Assembly: GCA_019309145.1 (NCBI GenBank)
Contig: JAFDGR010000017.1
Location: 1-43,208, forward strand
Source of the DNA: Deltaproteobacteria bacterium
Lineage (GTDB): Bacteria; Desulfobacterota; DSM-4660; Desulfatiglandales; Desulfatiglandaceae
DNA length: 43,208 nt
Direction: 5' to 3'
The notes under the pieces were generated by a model. The model was not told where the DNA came from and made no database searches. It worked only from the letters and a program-made list of their open reading frames with translations. Position 1 is the stretch's first letter; each line of letters starts with the position of its first letter. Shown piece after piece: positions 1 to 8,279 of the stretch. The translations under genes were made by a program, and so were the position numbers.

Positions 1-2
1 GG

Positions 3-695
3 GCCAGAAAGACGGGAGACCTGATGGTCAAGCTCGTCTTTAACAAGATGTGCTGGAAGGTGGTCGGCCGCCAGGCCTATCCCACCGGTTCGTCTGACTT
101 TTCTTCCGGTCTCATGAAGGCGAGGGCCAAGAAAGCCCAGGTCATCCTTCCCATATTTGACATGCCCCAGAGCGGCATCCTGGTAAAGCAATGGAAATCC
201 ATGCGGATTCCGGCCCTGGTTGCGGGTTTCATCCCTCCCCTTGCCGGACCGGCGGCCTGGAAATCTTTCGGGGGAAAGATTGACGGGGCCCTGAATTGCA
301 TCTTCGAAATAGGGAACGTCCCCTGTCCCAAGGTTCCAAAATCGGTCGAGTTCTTTCAGAAATACAAGAAGAGATATGGACGCCCCATTGAAGCAGGACA
401 TTCCCCTGCCCCTGCCTATGAAATGGTTTACATCCTGAAGCAGGCCATTGAACGGGCGGGCACCCTGGACTCTGACCGGGTGGTTTCCGAGCTGGAAAAG
501 ACAGACCGTCTCGGCGCCATGGGGCGAATTCGATTCAATAAAGGCCACCAGGTGGTTTACGGGACCGACCCGACAGAAACCGCCATGGGGTGCATGGTCC
601 AGTGGCGCAAACCCGGGAAAAGGGTGATTGTCTTTCCGGAATCCATCGCGGAAGGGAAGATTGTCCTGCCCGAAGGGCTCAAACCCGCCAAATAG
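3..695 (+). CDS. Periplasmic Liv-type substrate-binding protein, C-terminal part (5' end off the window)
   Basis: This is the end of an ABC-transporter ligand-binding protein of the LivK/Peripla_BP_6 type. The reading frame is open from the first bases of the window, so the first visible ATG (24) is internal and the signal peptide lies outside. Visible family features are the second Rossmann lobe (VILPIFDMPQSGILVKQW), a helix ending in FFQKYKKRYGRP, and the closing beta segment followed by a short basic tail. It should bind an amino acid or small carboxylate and deliver it to the LivH/LivM pair directly downstream. It ends with TAG 131 bases before livH, and a strong hairpin sits in that gap. 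The ligand cannot be told from the sequence. Confidence 0.85.
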   Translation, partial: ARKTGDLMVKLVFNKMCWKVVGRQAYPTGSSDFSSGLMKARAKKAQVILPIFDMPQSGILVKQWKSMRIPALVAGFIPPLAGPAAWKSFGGKIDGALNCIFEIGNVPCPKVPKSVEFFQKYKKRYGRPIEAGHSPAPAYEMVYILKQAIERAGTLDSDRVVSELEKTDRLGAMGRIRFNKGHQVVYGTDPTETAMGCMVQWRKPGKRVIVFPESIAEGKIVLPEGLKPAK

Positions 696-751
696 CGCCA
701 GGGAGTCGATTGGGGCACGAACGGGTTTCACCGCTGAAAATCGGATGAAAA

Positions 752-773
752 GGGCCGGGGACTTCCCCGGCCC
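752..773 (+). terminator. GC-rich hairpin after the binding-protein gene, partial terminator or mRNA stabiliser
   Basis: A perfect 9-bp stem GGGCCGGGG/CCCCGGCCC closes on a 4-base loop and is followed by GCACCTTTTCCTTT. It is flanked by AAAA before and TTTT after, so the stem may extend with a bulge. It lies between the binding-protein stop and livH on the same strand. I infer that it makes the binding protein more abundant than the membrane and ATPase subunits, rather than ending the operon. Confidence 0.7.
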
Positions 774-826
774 GCACCTTTTCCTTTGATCACCACCCGA
801 AAACCGGCTCGATACAGGAAGATCAC

Positions 827-1699
827 ATGTTTCTCGGAAGTCTTGTGTATGGATTCATAAACAGTGCCATACTGGCATTGCTTGCCGTGGGCTTTAACCT
901 GACCTTCGGCATCAGCGGGGTGGCCAATTTCGCCTATGGGGCCATTTACATTTTTTCCGGCTTTCTCACCTGGATTTTTCTCCATTCGCTGGGACTCAAT
1001 TATTTCCTCTGTATTGCCGCTTCCGTGTTCGGTGCGGCCCTCCTGGGAATGGCCATGTATTACACGATCATCCTGCGGATCAAGGGCATGCCCCTTTCCG
1101 AGGTGATGGCAACCTTCGGACTGGGCCTGGCAATAATGGAGCTTTTCCGCTACTTTGATTTTGTAGGCTTCCGGTATACCCTCCCGGTCTTTGTTGATGG
1201 CAGTTTCTCCATTGGCGAAGTTTATGTGGATTACCAGCGTATCTTTATCGCCCTGATCGCCGTGGCCCTCACGGGGTTCCTCTATTTTTTCACCCACCAC
1301 ACCAAGATGGGGCTTGCATTCCGGGCCATTGCCCAGGATGAAAGAACCGCTCTGACCTTCGGCATCGAGTCAGACCGTATCGGGGCCTTCAGCATGGCCT
1401 TTGGTTCCGCCCTGGCAGCGGTTGCGGCCATCGTGATTCTGCCGCTCGGAACCATCGCAGTGGAAGGAGGCTACGAGGTCCTCATCAACGCCCTGGCGGT
1501 CTGCATTGTGGGAGGATTGGGCAGTACGGTCGGGATCCTGGTTGCCAGCGTGCTCATCGGATATGCGCAGACCTTTACGGCCAACTACCTGGAACCGCAC
1601 TGGATGATCCTGGTGAGCCTGGCGGCCATTGCCATCATCCTCGCGGTGAAGCCCTCAGGCCTTTTCGGAAAACAGAAAGAACTGGAAGAAAGGATTTAG
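827..1699 (+). CDS. livH: Branched-chain amino acid ABC transporter permease, LivH type
   Basis: Inner-membrane permease of 290 residues, the usual LivH length. It opens with the family N terminus (LVYGFINSAILALLAVGFNLTFG) and has about eight hydrophobic segments. The cytoplasmic coupling region reads GLAFRAIAQDERTALTFGI, which matches the RATAQD-type loop that docks on the LivG/LivF ATPases, and IVGGLGSTVGILVASVLIG lies near the end. A good ribosome site (AGGAAG) sits 6-7 bases before the ATG. LivM starts 9 bases after its stop, so the two are co-transcribed. It should form the LivHM channel with the next gene. Confidence 0.9.
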   Translation: MFLGSLVYGFINSAILALLAVGFNLTFGISGVANFAYGAIYIFSGFLTWIFLHSLGLNYFLCIAASVFGAALLGMAMYYTIILRIKGMPLSEVMATFGLGLAIMELFRYFDFVGFRYTLPVFVDGSFSIGEVYVDYQRIFIALIAVALTGFLYFFTHHTKMGLAFRAIAQDERTALTFGIESDRIGAFSMAFGSALAAVAAIVILPLGTIAVEGGYEVLINALAVCIVGGLGSTVGILVASVLIGYAQTFTANYLEPHWMILVSLAAIAIILAVKPSGLFGKQKELEERI

Positions 1700-1708
1700 A
1701 CGGGTTCC

Positions 1709-2710
1709 ATGCGAAAACGGAAGGAAAGGGTAGACCGGGGAATCAAGGCGCGCTCTGAAGATATCTTCGCGCTCTCTTCGCCGAGAGAGATGCTCTATCT
1801 CTTACTGCCAAGGGCCGTCCCGGTGATCGGCCTGTTGGGAGTGGGACCGTTCCTGACGCCCTACTGGCAGGAAATTTTCATTTCCACCGCCGTATACGCG
1901 CTCCTGGCCCTGAGCTGGGATATGCTGGTGTCCGTGGGGCTCCTTTCTCTCGGGCAATCACTGTTTTACGGGATCGGTTCCTATGTGGCAGGAAGCCTGA
2001 ATCACTATTTCGGGATTCCTGTCCTCCTCACAATTCCCCTTGCCACCATTCTGGGTGGCCTGCTTTCCACTATTGTCCTGTTACCGGTTTCCAGGCTCAG
2101 GGGTATCTATTTTGCCATGGTGACCCTGGTACTCCCCCTCATGTTCTCGAGACTCGTAGAAGCCACCAGGATCCTGGGAGGGACTGAAGGACTGACGGGA
2201 CTGAGCCCTTTCCCCAACAAATGGGTCGCGTACTATCTCATCCAGGTGGTCCTCCTCGCGGTCCTGTTCGGATTTCGGAGGATCCTGGCTTCTGATTACG
2301 GCCTGGTCGTCAAGGCCATTAACGACAATGACCGTTCAGTCATGAGCGCGGGCCTGAATATCCACTGGTACAAGGCCCAGGTATTGTTCCTTGCCGCCGC
2401 GGTGGGGTCGTTCGCCGGCGCGTTCGGAACCCATTACGACATGTTCGCCGGCATGCCGGGATTTGCCCTCGACTACTCCATTATGCCCATAGCCGCCGCG
2501 GTCGTGGGAGGGACAGGATCCTTTGCCGGACCGCTGGTAGGGGCCTTTATCCTGGTTCCTCTCTCGGAAATACTCAGGGCCCTGGGCGCATTGCGGATTG
2601 TCTTTTACGGCCTTTTCCTGGTGGTCTTTGTGGTGGCATTGCCGGAGGGAATCTTTCACTACATGCAAAGGAAATATCATCAATTCGAGCGATGGGTGGA
2701 GATAGAATAG
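1709..2710 (+). CDS. livM: Branched-chain amino acid ABC transporter permease, LivM type
   Basis: Second permease of Liv system 1, 333 residues, in the normal LivM range. A charged cytoplasmic N terminus (about residues 1-30) precedes the membrane part. Family hallmarks are LLALSWDMLVSVGLLSLGQSLFYGIGSY, the EAA-like coupling loop GLVVKAINDNDRSVMSAGLN, and the C-terminal AAAVVGGTGSFAGPLVGAF segment. It ends with TAG and overlaps the livG start by 19 bases, which indicates translational coupling. No strong ribosome site precedes the chosen ATG, so an internal start near residue 28 (MLYLL) remains possible. Confidence 0.88.
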   Translation: MRKRKERVDRGIKARSEDIFALSSPREMLYLLLPRAVPVIGLLGVGPFLTPYWQEIFISTAVYALLALSWDMLVSVGLLSLGQSLFYGIGSYVAGSLNHYFGIPVLLTIPLATILGGLLSTIVLLPVSRLRGIYFAMVTLVLPLMFSRLVEATRILGGTEGLTGLSPFPNKWVAYYLIQVVLLAVLFGFRRILASDYGLVVKAINDNDRSVMSAGLNIHWYKAQVLFLAAAVGSFAGAFGTHYDMFAGMPGFALDYSIMPIAAAVVGGTGSFAGPLVGAFILVPLSEILRALGALRIVFYGLFLVVFVVALPEGIFHYMQRKYHQFERWVEIE

Positions 2711-3462
2711 AAAAGGCATCGATCCTTCTTGCGGGTTCCGACCTTGCCAAGTCTTTCGGAGGAGTCCGGGCCGTCAGCGGGGTGAGCTTCCAACTCCGGG
2801 AAGGCGAACTGCTCGGGATCATCGGACCAAACGGTTCGGGCAAGACGACCCTGGTGAATCTCATCACGGGATTTCTGAAGCCCGATGCAGGCCGGGTGCA
2901 CTACCGGGGAAGAGATATTACGGGCTGGGCCCCATACAAGATAGTGGGTCTCGGCATAGCCAGGACGTTTCAGATGGTCAGGCCCTTTTATCAGCTCCCT
3001 GCCTACAAGAATCTGGTGGTTCCCCTCTATTCTCCCAGGGTAAAGGCCATGACCGGTGGGAAATATGGTGAAAGGGATTCCGTGGCCCTGGATCTTCTCG
3101 AAGAGGTGGGATTTGAACGGGACTCTTATGTCTCCTACAAGGTTGCCAGTTCCCTGCCCCAGGGATATTTGAAGCGGCTTGAACTGGCAAAAAGCATGGC
3201 CCTGCGGCCGGACCTGCTTATCCTGGATGAGCTCTTTTCAGGGCTCAGCCTGGCGGAGGTGGCCAGTATCGTTCCAATCATAGAAAAGCTGCGGTACCAG
3301 GGCAAGACCATCATCATGATAGAGCATCGCCTGAAAGAGCTTTTTCGCATTGCGGATCGAATCATGGTCCTCAATTACGGAGAAAAAATCGCCGAAGGGT
3401 CTTCAGACCAGGTCATGGAGAGTGAGGCAGTCAAGAAGGCCTACCTTGGCAGTGAGACCTGA
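2692..3462 (+). CDS. livG: Branched-chain amino acid ABC transporter ATP-binding protein, LivG type
   Basis: Cytoplasmic ATPase of 256 residues. The Walker A motif GPNGSGKTT lies near residue 43. The LivG-type signature is LPQGYLKRLELAKSMA, where LivG usually has LPxGxxRRLEIARALA. Walker B is LLILDELFSGLS and the switch histidine is in IIMIEHRLKELF. The Walker B region has Leu where the family normally has Pro (DEP to DEL), but the catalytic Glu is kept, so the protein should still hydrolyse ATP. It overlaps livM by 19 bases, which fixes the start well. It should pair with the LivF 67 bases downstream. Confidence 0.9.
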   Translation: MGGDRIEKASILLAGSDLAKSFGGVRAVSGVSFQLREGELLGIIGPNGSGKTTLVNLITGFLKPDAGRVHYRGRDITGWAPYKIVGLGIARTFQMVRPFYQLPAYKNLVVPLYSPRVKAMTGGKYGERDSVALDLLEEVGFERDSYVSYKVASSLPQGYLKRLELAKSMALRPDLLILDELFSGLSLAEVASIVPIIEKLRYQGKTIIMIEHRLKELFRIADRIMVLNYGEKIAEGSSDQVMESEAVKKAYLGSET

Positions 3463-3529
3463 TCGGGACGTATTCAACGCGCCTGAACAGGGAACCGGAT
3501 GCAATACTCAACAGGAAGAAAAGTGCGGG

Positions 3530-4282
3530 ATGGATATGCTTTCAGTTGAAAACCTCATGGTCTTTTTTGAGAACGCCCTCGCGGTCAATGATTTCAGCAT
3601 GTCCGTGGGCAAGGGGCAGATCGTGGGGATCATCGGTTCCAACAGCGCCGGGAAAACCACCCTGATGAACACCCTTTCCGGGCTCATCCTGGATATGCGC
3701 CTGAAGGAAAGGAGGAAGGGTGGCGAGCGCATAACCATTTACGGCAAAGTCCTCTTTCAGGGCAAGGATATTACCGAGGTCCATCCCACCGAGCGGGTAA
3801 AAAGAGGCATCGTCCTCTGCAGGGAACGCCACCCGATCTTTCCGGAAAGCAGCATCCTGGAGAACCTGCGGATCGCAGGCTATCTCAAGAAAAACGCGCA
3901 GGTTCGGGAGACCATGGACTATGTGTTTCAGCTCTTTCCGGCACTGCTTTCCCTCAGGGCAAGAAAAGCAGGATTCCTGAGCGGCGGGGAACAGCAGATG
4001 CTGGCTATTGGTATGGCCCTCATCGCCCGCCCCATCCTCCTGCTGCTGGATGAACCGCTTCTCGGTCTCAGCCCGATGATGCAGGGCATGCTCGTGGATG
4101 CCATCAAGGGGCTCCGGTCGGATTCCGGTATTACGGTGGTCCTGAGCGAGCAATTCGCCAGGCCTGTTTTACCCATTATTGACCATGGATATATCATTGA
4201 AAACGGCATGTTATCCCTGAGCGGGACTGGAGAGGAATTGATGGATAACCCCGAAGTCAAGGCAGCCTATTTCGGGGTTTAA
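3530..4282 (+). CDS. livF: Branched-chain amino acid ABC transporter ATP-binding protein, LivF type
   Basis: Second ATPase of Liv system 1, 250 residues from the ATG at 3530. That start is chosen because AGGAAGAA lies 9-10 bases before it and the LivF homology begins at once (MLSVENLMVFFENALAVNDF). The open frame reaches further upstream into livG, but that part does not resemble LivF. Motifs are Walker A GSNSAGKTT, signature LSGGEQQMLAIGMAL and Walker B LLLLDEPLLGLSP. A basic insert (MRLKERRKGGER) follows the first strands after Walker A and is not typical of LivF. The synthetase gene starts 9 bases after its stop. Confidence 0.9.
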   Translation: MDMLSVENLMVFFENALAVNDFSMSVGKGQIVGIIGSNSAGKTTLMNTLSGLILDMRLKERRKGGERITIYGKVLFQGKDITEVHPTERVKRGIVLCRERHPIFPESSILENLRIAGYLKKNAQVRETMDYVFQLFPALLSLRARKAGFLSGGEQQMLAIGMALIARPILLLLDEPLLGLSPMMQGMLVDAIKGLRSDSGITVVLSEQFARPVLPIIDHGYIIENGMLSLSGTGEELMDNPEVKAAYFGV

Positions 4283-4291
4283 GCTGAAAAA

Positions 4292-5926
4292 ATGGCCACG
4301 GAACAGACCAATATCTTCACGGCATTCAAAAAAGCCGCTCAAAAATACCCAAAGAAAACCGCGGTTATCTACCTGGGGACCCGCTACACCTATCAAAGGC
4401 TCCTCGACCTCGTGGAAAACGTTGCCTCCTCCCTCTTCGAACTCGGTGTCGAGGAGGGAGAAAAGGTCATCCTCTACATCCCCAACAGCATCCAGTGGGT
4501 CATAGCCTGGTTGGGAATCCAGCGGGCAGGAGCCGAGGCCGTCCCCATCACGCCGATCTATACCGCCTATGATCTTCGCTATATTGCCCGGGACAGCAAG
4601 GCCTCTTACATCATCTGCGCTGACACGAATTATGGGTATGTGCAGGAGGTACTCGACCAGGTGGATTTCAAGAAAATCATTGTTACCCGCCTTTCCGATC
4701 TGCTGCCATGGTGGAAACGACTGTTCGGCTGGGCATTTGACCGGGTCCCCAAGGGCAAGATAGCCAAGGATCCTCGCACCCTCTCTTTCAGACGAATGGT
4801 CAGAAAACCTCGTCATCATCCCGGCCTCCCGGAGAAGGCAGACCCTGCAAAAACAGCCGAAATCCTTTATACCGGAGGAACAACCAAATTTCCCAAAGGC
4901 GTCCCCATCTCCCATGGATTGTATCTGGAGTCCGCCCTCGAACAGATCACTATAAGCAACAACCTCGTTTCACCCGTTGAGAACGTCATTGTTGGATCAG
5001 CTCCCCTTTTTCACATTCTCGGCCAGACCTGCGGTCTTGCCATACTCCTGGTGGGCGGGACCCTTATTCTCATGCCCAAGGTCAACCTGGATGGAGTGTT
5101 TGACGCCATTCAACGTTTCAAGGCCAGGACCCTCATCGGGGTTCCCACCCTTTACCGGATGATCCTGGAGCATGACCGCATTGATTTATATGATCTCAGT
5201 TCCCTCCAATACTGTTTCAACGGCGGTGATGTCCTGCCCGTCGAGATCAACCAGCGTTGGCGCAGAAAATTTAATAAACCCATCTACCAGGGTTATGGGG
5301 CCACCGAAACCTGCGGGGGAGTGGCCATGTGTCCCACGGGGATTGACAACCCTCTGAAAAGCATTGGGAAGGTGGTCCCCAGCAAGAAAATCATGGTGGT
5401 GGACCCCGCCACGCTCAAGCCCGTGCCCCCGGGAAAACCCGGAGAACTCCTTGTCCATTCGGAAAGGATGGTGCGGAGCTACTGGAATAAACCGGAAGAG
5501 ACCGCAGGCTCGTTCGTGGAAAGAGATGGACTCACCTGGTACCGCACCGCTGATGTGGTTTCCCTGGACGAACAGGGGTACCTCTATTTTGTGGATCGGA
5601 CGGTGGACACCATCAAGCACAAGGGGTACCGGGTTTCCTCTTCCGAGATAGAATCGGTACTCCAGGAACACCACGCGGTGGTTGGTGCCTGTGCCATCGG
5701 GGTACCTGACCCAAAGGTGGGAGAGAGAATCAAGGCGGTGGTTGTGCTCAAGGAAGACGTGAAGGGGATCACCGGGTATGATCTGATCAAGTGGTGCCGG
5801 GAACGGCTCGCATCATACAAGGTTCCCCAGTACATAGAGTTCAGGGACATGCTGCCCAAATCAAAGGTAGGCAAGCTCCTCCGAAGGGAAATTCGCACCG
5901 AGGAGGAAAGAAGAGCCCAGACTTAA
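4292..5926 (+). CDS. AMP-forming acyl-CoA synthetase/ligase
   Basis: Adenylate-forming enzyme of 544 residues that would activate a carboxylic acid as acyl-AMP and then acyl-CoA. Visible motifs are the phosphate loop TGGTTKFPKG (residues 194-203; most family members read TSGTTGxPKG), YGATETCG, the YRTADVV hinge region, and the C-terminal lysine loop KSKVGKLLRRE, with the likely catalytic lysine at 528. Its place as last gene of Liv cluster 1, 9 bases after livF, suggests it activates the acid imported by that transporter. Medium- or long-chain fatty, aromatic or dicarboxylic acids cannot be told apart by eye. Its TAA stop shares bases with the TAA of the convergent kinase gene. Confidence 0.88.
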   Translation: MATEQTNIFTAFKKAAQKYPKKTAVIYLGTRYTYQRLLDLVENVASSLFELGVEEGEKVILYIPNSIQWVIAWLGIQRAGAEAVPITPIYTAYDLRYIARDSKASYIICADTNYGYVQEVLDQVDFKKIIVTRLSDLLPWWKRLFGWAFDRVPKGKIAKDPRTLSFRRMVRKPRHHPGLPEKADPAKTAEILYTGGTTKFPKGVPISHGLYLESALEQITISNNLVSPVENVIVGSAPLFHILGQTCGLAILLVGGTLILMPKVNLDGVFDAIQRFKARTLIGVPTLYRMILEHDRIDLYDLSSLQYCFNGGDVLPVEINQRWRRKFNKPIYQGYGATETCGGVAMCPTGIDNPLKSIGKVVPSKKIMVVDPATLKPVPPGKPGELLVHSERMVRSYWNKPEETAGSFVERDGLTWYRTADVVSLDEQGYLYFVDRTVDTIKHKGYRVSSSEIESVLQEHHAVVGACAIGVPDPKVGERIKAVVVLKEDVKGITGYDLIKWCRERLASYKVPQYIEFRDMLPKSKVGKLLRREIRTEEERRAQT

Positions 5927-8259
5927 TCCCTTCTCTCACCGAGAATGGCTCGCATCTTTCGGGAAAGCGCCTTAATGCTGAAGGGTTTCTGAAGAGAACC
6001 GCTGTACTCTGCCTCGGTGAAGCCGGTTTCGTACCCTTCGATCCCATATCCGCTCGCCACAAGAATTTTCTCGTGCGGGTTTATTTCCCGTATTCTCTTG
6101 AACACCGCGTTTCCATCCATGCCGGGCATGACCAGGTCCAGGACCACGATGTCTATCTCGTCTTTCTTGTCTCTATACAGTTCCAGGGCCTTCTCGCCGT
6201 TCTCCGCCGCCAGCACGTGGTAGCCGAGCCTCTGGAGCATTTTTTTGTTCACGTCCAGGACAGCGGTTTCATCTTCCACCAGCAGGACCGTTTCCGAGCC
6301 CTTTACTACATCCTCTCCACCCGGCTGGGCCTCGGGCACCGCATGGGAAGAGGCAGGGAGGTATACCCTGAAGGTCGAGCCCTTCCCTTTCTTACTCTCG
6401 ACCGTAACGAACCCTCCATGGTTCTTGATGATGCCGTATACGGTCGCCAGCCCAAGGCCCGTTCCCCTGCCACGCTCCCGGGTGGTAAAAAAGGGCTCAA
6501 AAATGCGCTGCCTGACTTTTTCAGACATGCCCTCTCCCGTATCTGTCACTGCTACTTCCACGTATCTTCCAGGCTCCACCTGGTGCATCCTGGCATCATA
6601 ATCATTGACGACGGTATTCCTGGCCTCCACGTAGAGATCTCCGCCCTCAGGCATCGCCTGCCAGGCATTCACATACAGGTTCAGGAGCACCTGTTCGATT
6701 TGTCCCCGGTCAACGTCAGCCGTCCAGAGGTCTTCGCTATACTCTTCATGGATCTTCACATCCTTTTTTGTCCGTCCCAGCATACGGTTCTGGTTCGAGA
6801 TGACATCACTGAGGTCCGTCGGCCTGACCTCGTACTTCCTGCGCCGGGAAAAACCCAGGAGCTGTTTTGTCAGCTCGGATCCCTGCCTGACCTGCTCTTC
6901 GATATTCTCCAGGCGCTCGTGGACCGGACTGTCGGCACTGGTGTCCAGCAATCCCAGAGAAACGTTTCCCTGGATTGCCATGAGAAGGTTATTAAAGTCA
7001 TGGGCAATCCCTCCCGCAAGGATTCCAATGGTTTCCATCCGCTGGATATGCTCAAGCTGGGCCTGGAGTCTCTCTCGTTCCTCTTCCGCCCGTTTTCGTT
7101 CTGTTATGTCACTGTAAAAATTAAGAATCGCCGGCCCCCCTTCCCACACGATCTTGAGCCCGCTCGCCTCAACCCACCGCACCTCTCCCTTCGGGTTGAC
7201 CACCCTGATGCTGTACCGGAGAAGGGCATCCTCATCCCGAAGTCTTTTGAGGTGATTTTCGAGGGCCAGCTCCCTGTCGTCGGGATGGATAAATTCAAAC
7301 GGGTCGTCAAACGCCATGACCTCTTCCGGAGAAAGCCCCAGAAAATCACACACCGCCTTGTTGGCAAACACGATCTTTCGGTTCTGGGTGACAAGCATCC
7401 CTTCAATGGAGTTTTCAACCACCTGGCGGTACTTTTTCTGGCTTTCCGCAAGGGCTTTTTCCGCCCATTTCCGCTCCGTGATATTGTGCGCCACAACAGT
7501 AGCTTTTACCGGCTTCCCCTCCTGGTCAAATGAAATTTTTGAATTGACGAGCAGCCACAGTTCCCGTCCATCCTTGGTTTTCACCTCATACTCTATATTT
7601 TCAGGCATTTTCTCGCCCGCTGTCATCCTCTTGATTCGTTCCAGATGGAGGGCCCGGCTTCTCTCTGTTAAGATATCGAAAAGATCCATTCCGAGGAACT
7701 CTTCCCTGGTGTAGCCCATATACTTGGTCATCACATCGTTCACATCCGTGAATTTTCTCGCCGGAATATCCACCTCCATGATCCCGGAGGGCGCGTACGC
7801 CACCAGGTGCCTGTATTTCGCCTCACTTTCACGCAGTGCCTGCTGCGCCGCTACCAGTTGGGTGATATCCCGGGAAATCTCGATAACCGCGACGGGGTTT
7901 CCTTCCTCGTCCTTCAAGGCCACACTGGCCGTACAGTGAAAGGAAATCTCTTTTCCTTCCCTGTCAATAACCCTGGTATCGTGCTCGTGAGGCTTCCCGT
8001 CCTCGAATGCCCTGAGCGTGATACAGGGATAGGGTTCACACGGTTCACCCCGGCCATGATATACCTCGTAACATTTTCTCCCCACAATACTCTCACCGAA
8101 TATCCTTCTTGCGGTCTCGTTGGCCCACAGGATATTCAGGTCCCTGTCCATCATGCTCATATGCTCAGGGATGGACTCCAGCATGGCCTCAAGTTTCGCC
8201 TTATCCCAGCCCACTTTCTCTTGCGCTTTTTTGCTCTCCTCGCACTCCCTTTCTGCCAT
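5923..8259 (-). CDS. Hybrid sensor histidine kinase with three PAS domains and a C-terminal receiver
   Basis: Soluble two-component hybrid kinase, 778 residues from the ATG at 8259. That start has GGAGGAG with a 7-base spacer and begins 20 bases after the permease stop; longer starts would overlap the permease. Order: PAS 1 (about 25-135), PAS 2 (146-265), PAS 3 (275-390), dimerisation/phosphoacceptor helix with GGIAHDFNNLL (His 420), an HATPase domain (N531, DTGEGM, RGTGLGL) and a receiver (VEDE at 661-664, phosphorylatable Asp 708, Lys 758). No transmembrane segment is seen, so it should sense a cytoplasmic signal. PAS 1 carries a Cys group (C63, C74, C79). No separate output regulator is nearby. 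As last gene of the amine cluster it may report on that pathway. Confidence 0.9.
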   Translation of the reverse strand: MAERECEESKKAQEKVGWDKAKLEAMLESIPEHMSMMDRDLNILWANETARRIFGESIVGRKCYEVYHGRGEPCEPYPCITLRAFEDGKPHEHDTRVIDREGKEISFHCTASVALKDEEGNPVAVIEISRDITQLVAAQQALRESEAKYRHLVAYAPSGIMEVDIPARKFTDVNDVMTKYMGYTREEFLGMDLFDILTERSRALHLERIKRMTAGEKMPENIEYEVKTKDGRELWLLVNSKISFDQEGKPVKATVVAHNITERKWAEKALAESQKKYRQVVENSIEGMLVTQNRKIVFANKAVCDFLGLSPEEVMAFDDPFEFIHPDDRELALENHLKRLRDEDALLRYSIRVVNPKGEVRWVEASGLKIVWEGGPAILNFYSDITERKRAEEERERLQAQLEHIQRMETIGILAGGIAHDFNNLLMAIQGNVSLGLLDTSADSPVHERLENIEEQVRQGSELTKQLLGFSRRRKYEVRPTDLSDVISNQNRMLGRTKKDVKIHEEYSEDLWTADVDRGQIEQVLLNLYVNAWQAMPEGGDLYVEARNTVVNDYDARMHQVEPGRYVEVAVTDTGEGMSEKVRQRIFEPFFTTRERGRGTGLGLATVYGIIKNHGGFVTVESKKGKGSTFRVYLPASSHAVPEAQPGGEDVVKGSETVLLVEDETAVLDVNKKMLQRLGYHVLAAENGEKALELYRDKKDEIDIVVLDLVMPGMDGNAVFKRIREINPHEKILVASGYGIEGYETGFTEAEYSGSLQKPFSIKALSRKMRAILGERRD

Positions 8260-8279
8260 AAAAAAACTCCTCCACTGCA

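Noticed and set aside
3350-3529. Longer N terminus of livF1 starting inside livG1
   Set aside because: The added 60 residues do not look like LivF and overlap livG; the start at 3530 has a ribosome site.
5791-7533. 580-codon open frame on the plus strand opposite the kinase gene
   Set aside because: It mirrors the codon pattern of the kinase, has no ribosome site and no recognisable domain, while the kinase frame has full motifs. The same holds for the 428-codon frame at 8904-10190 and other long antisense frames.
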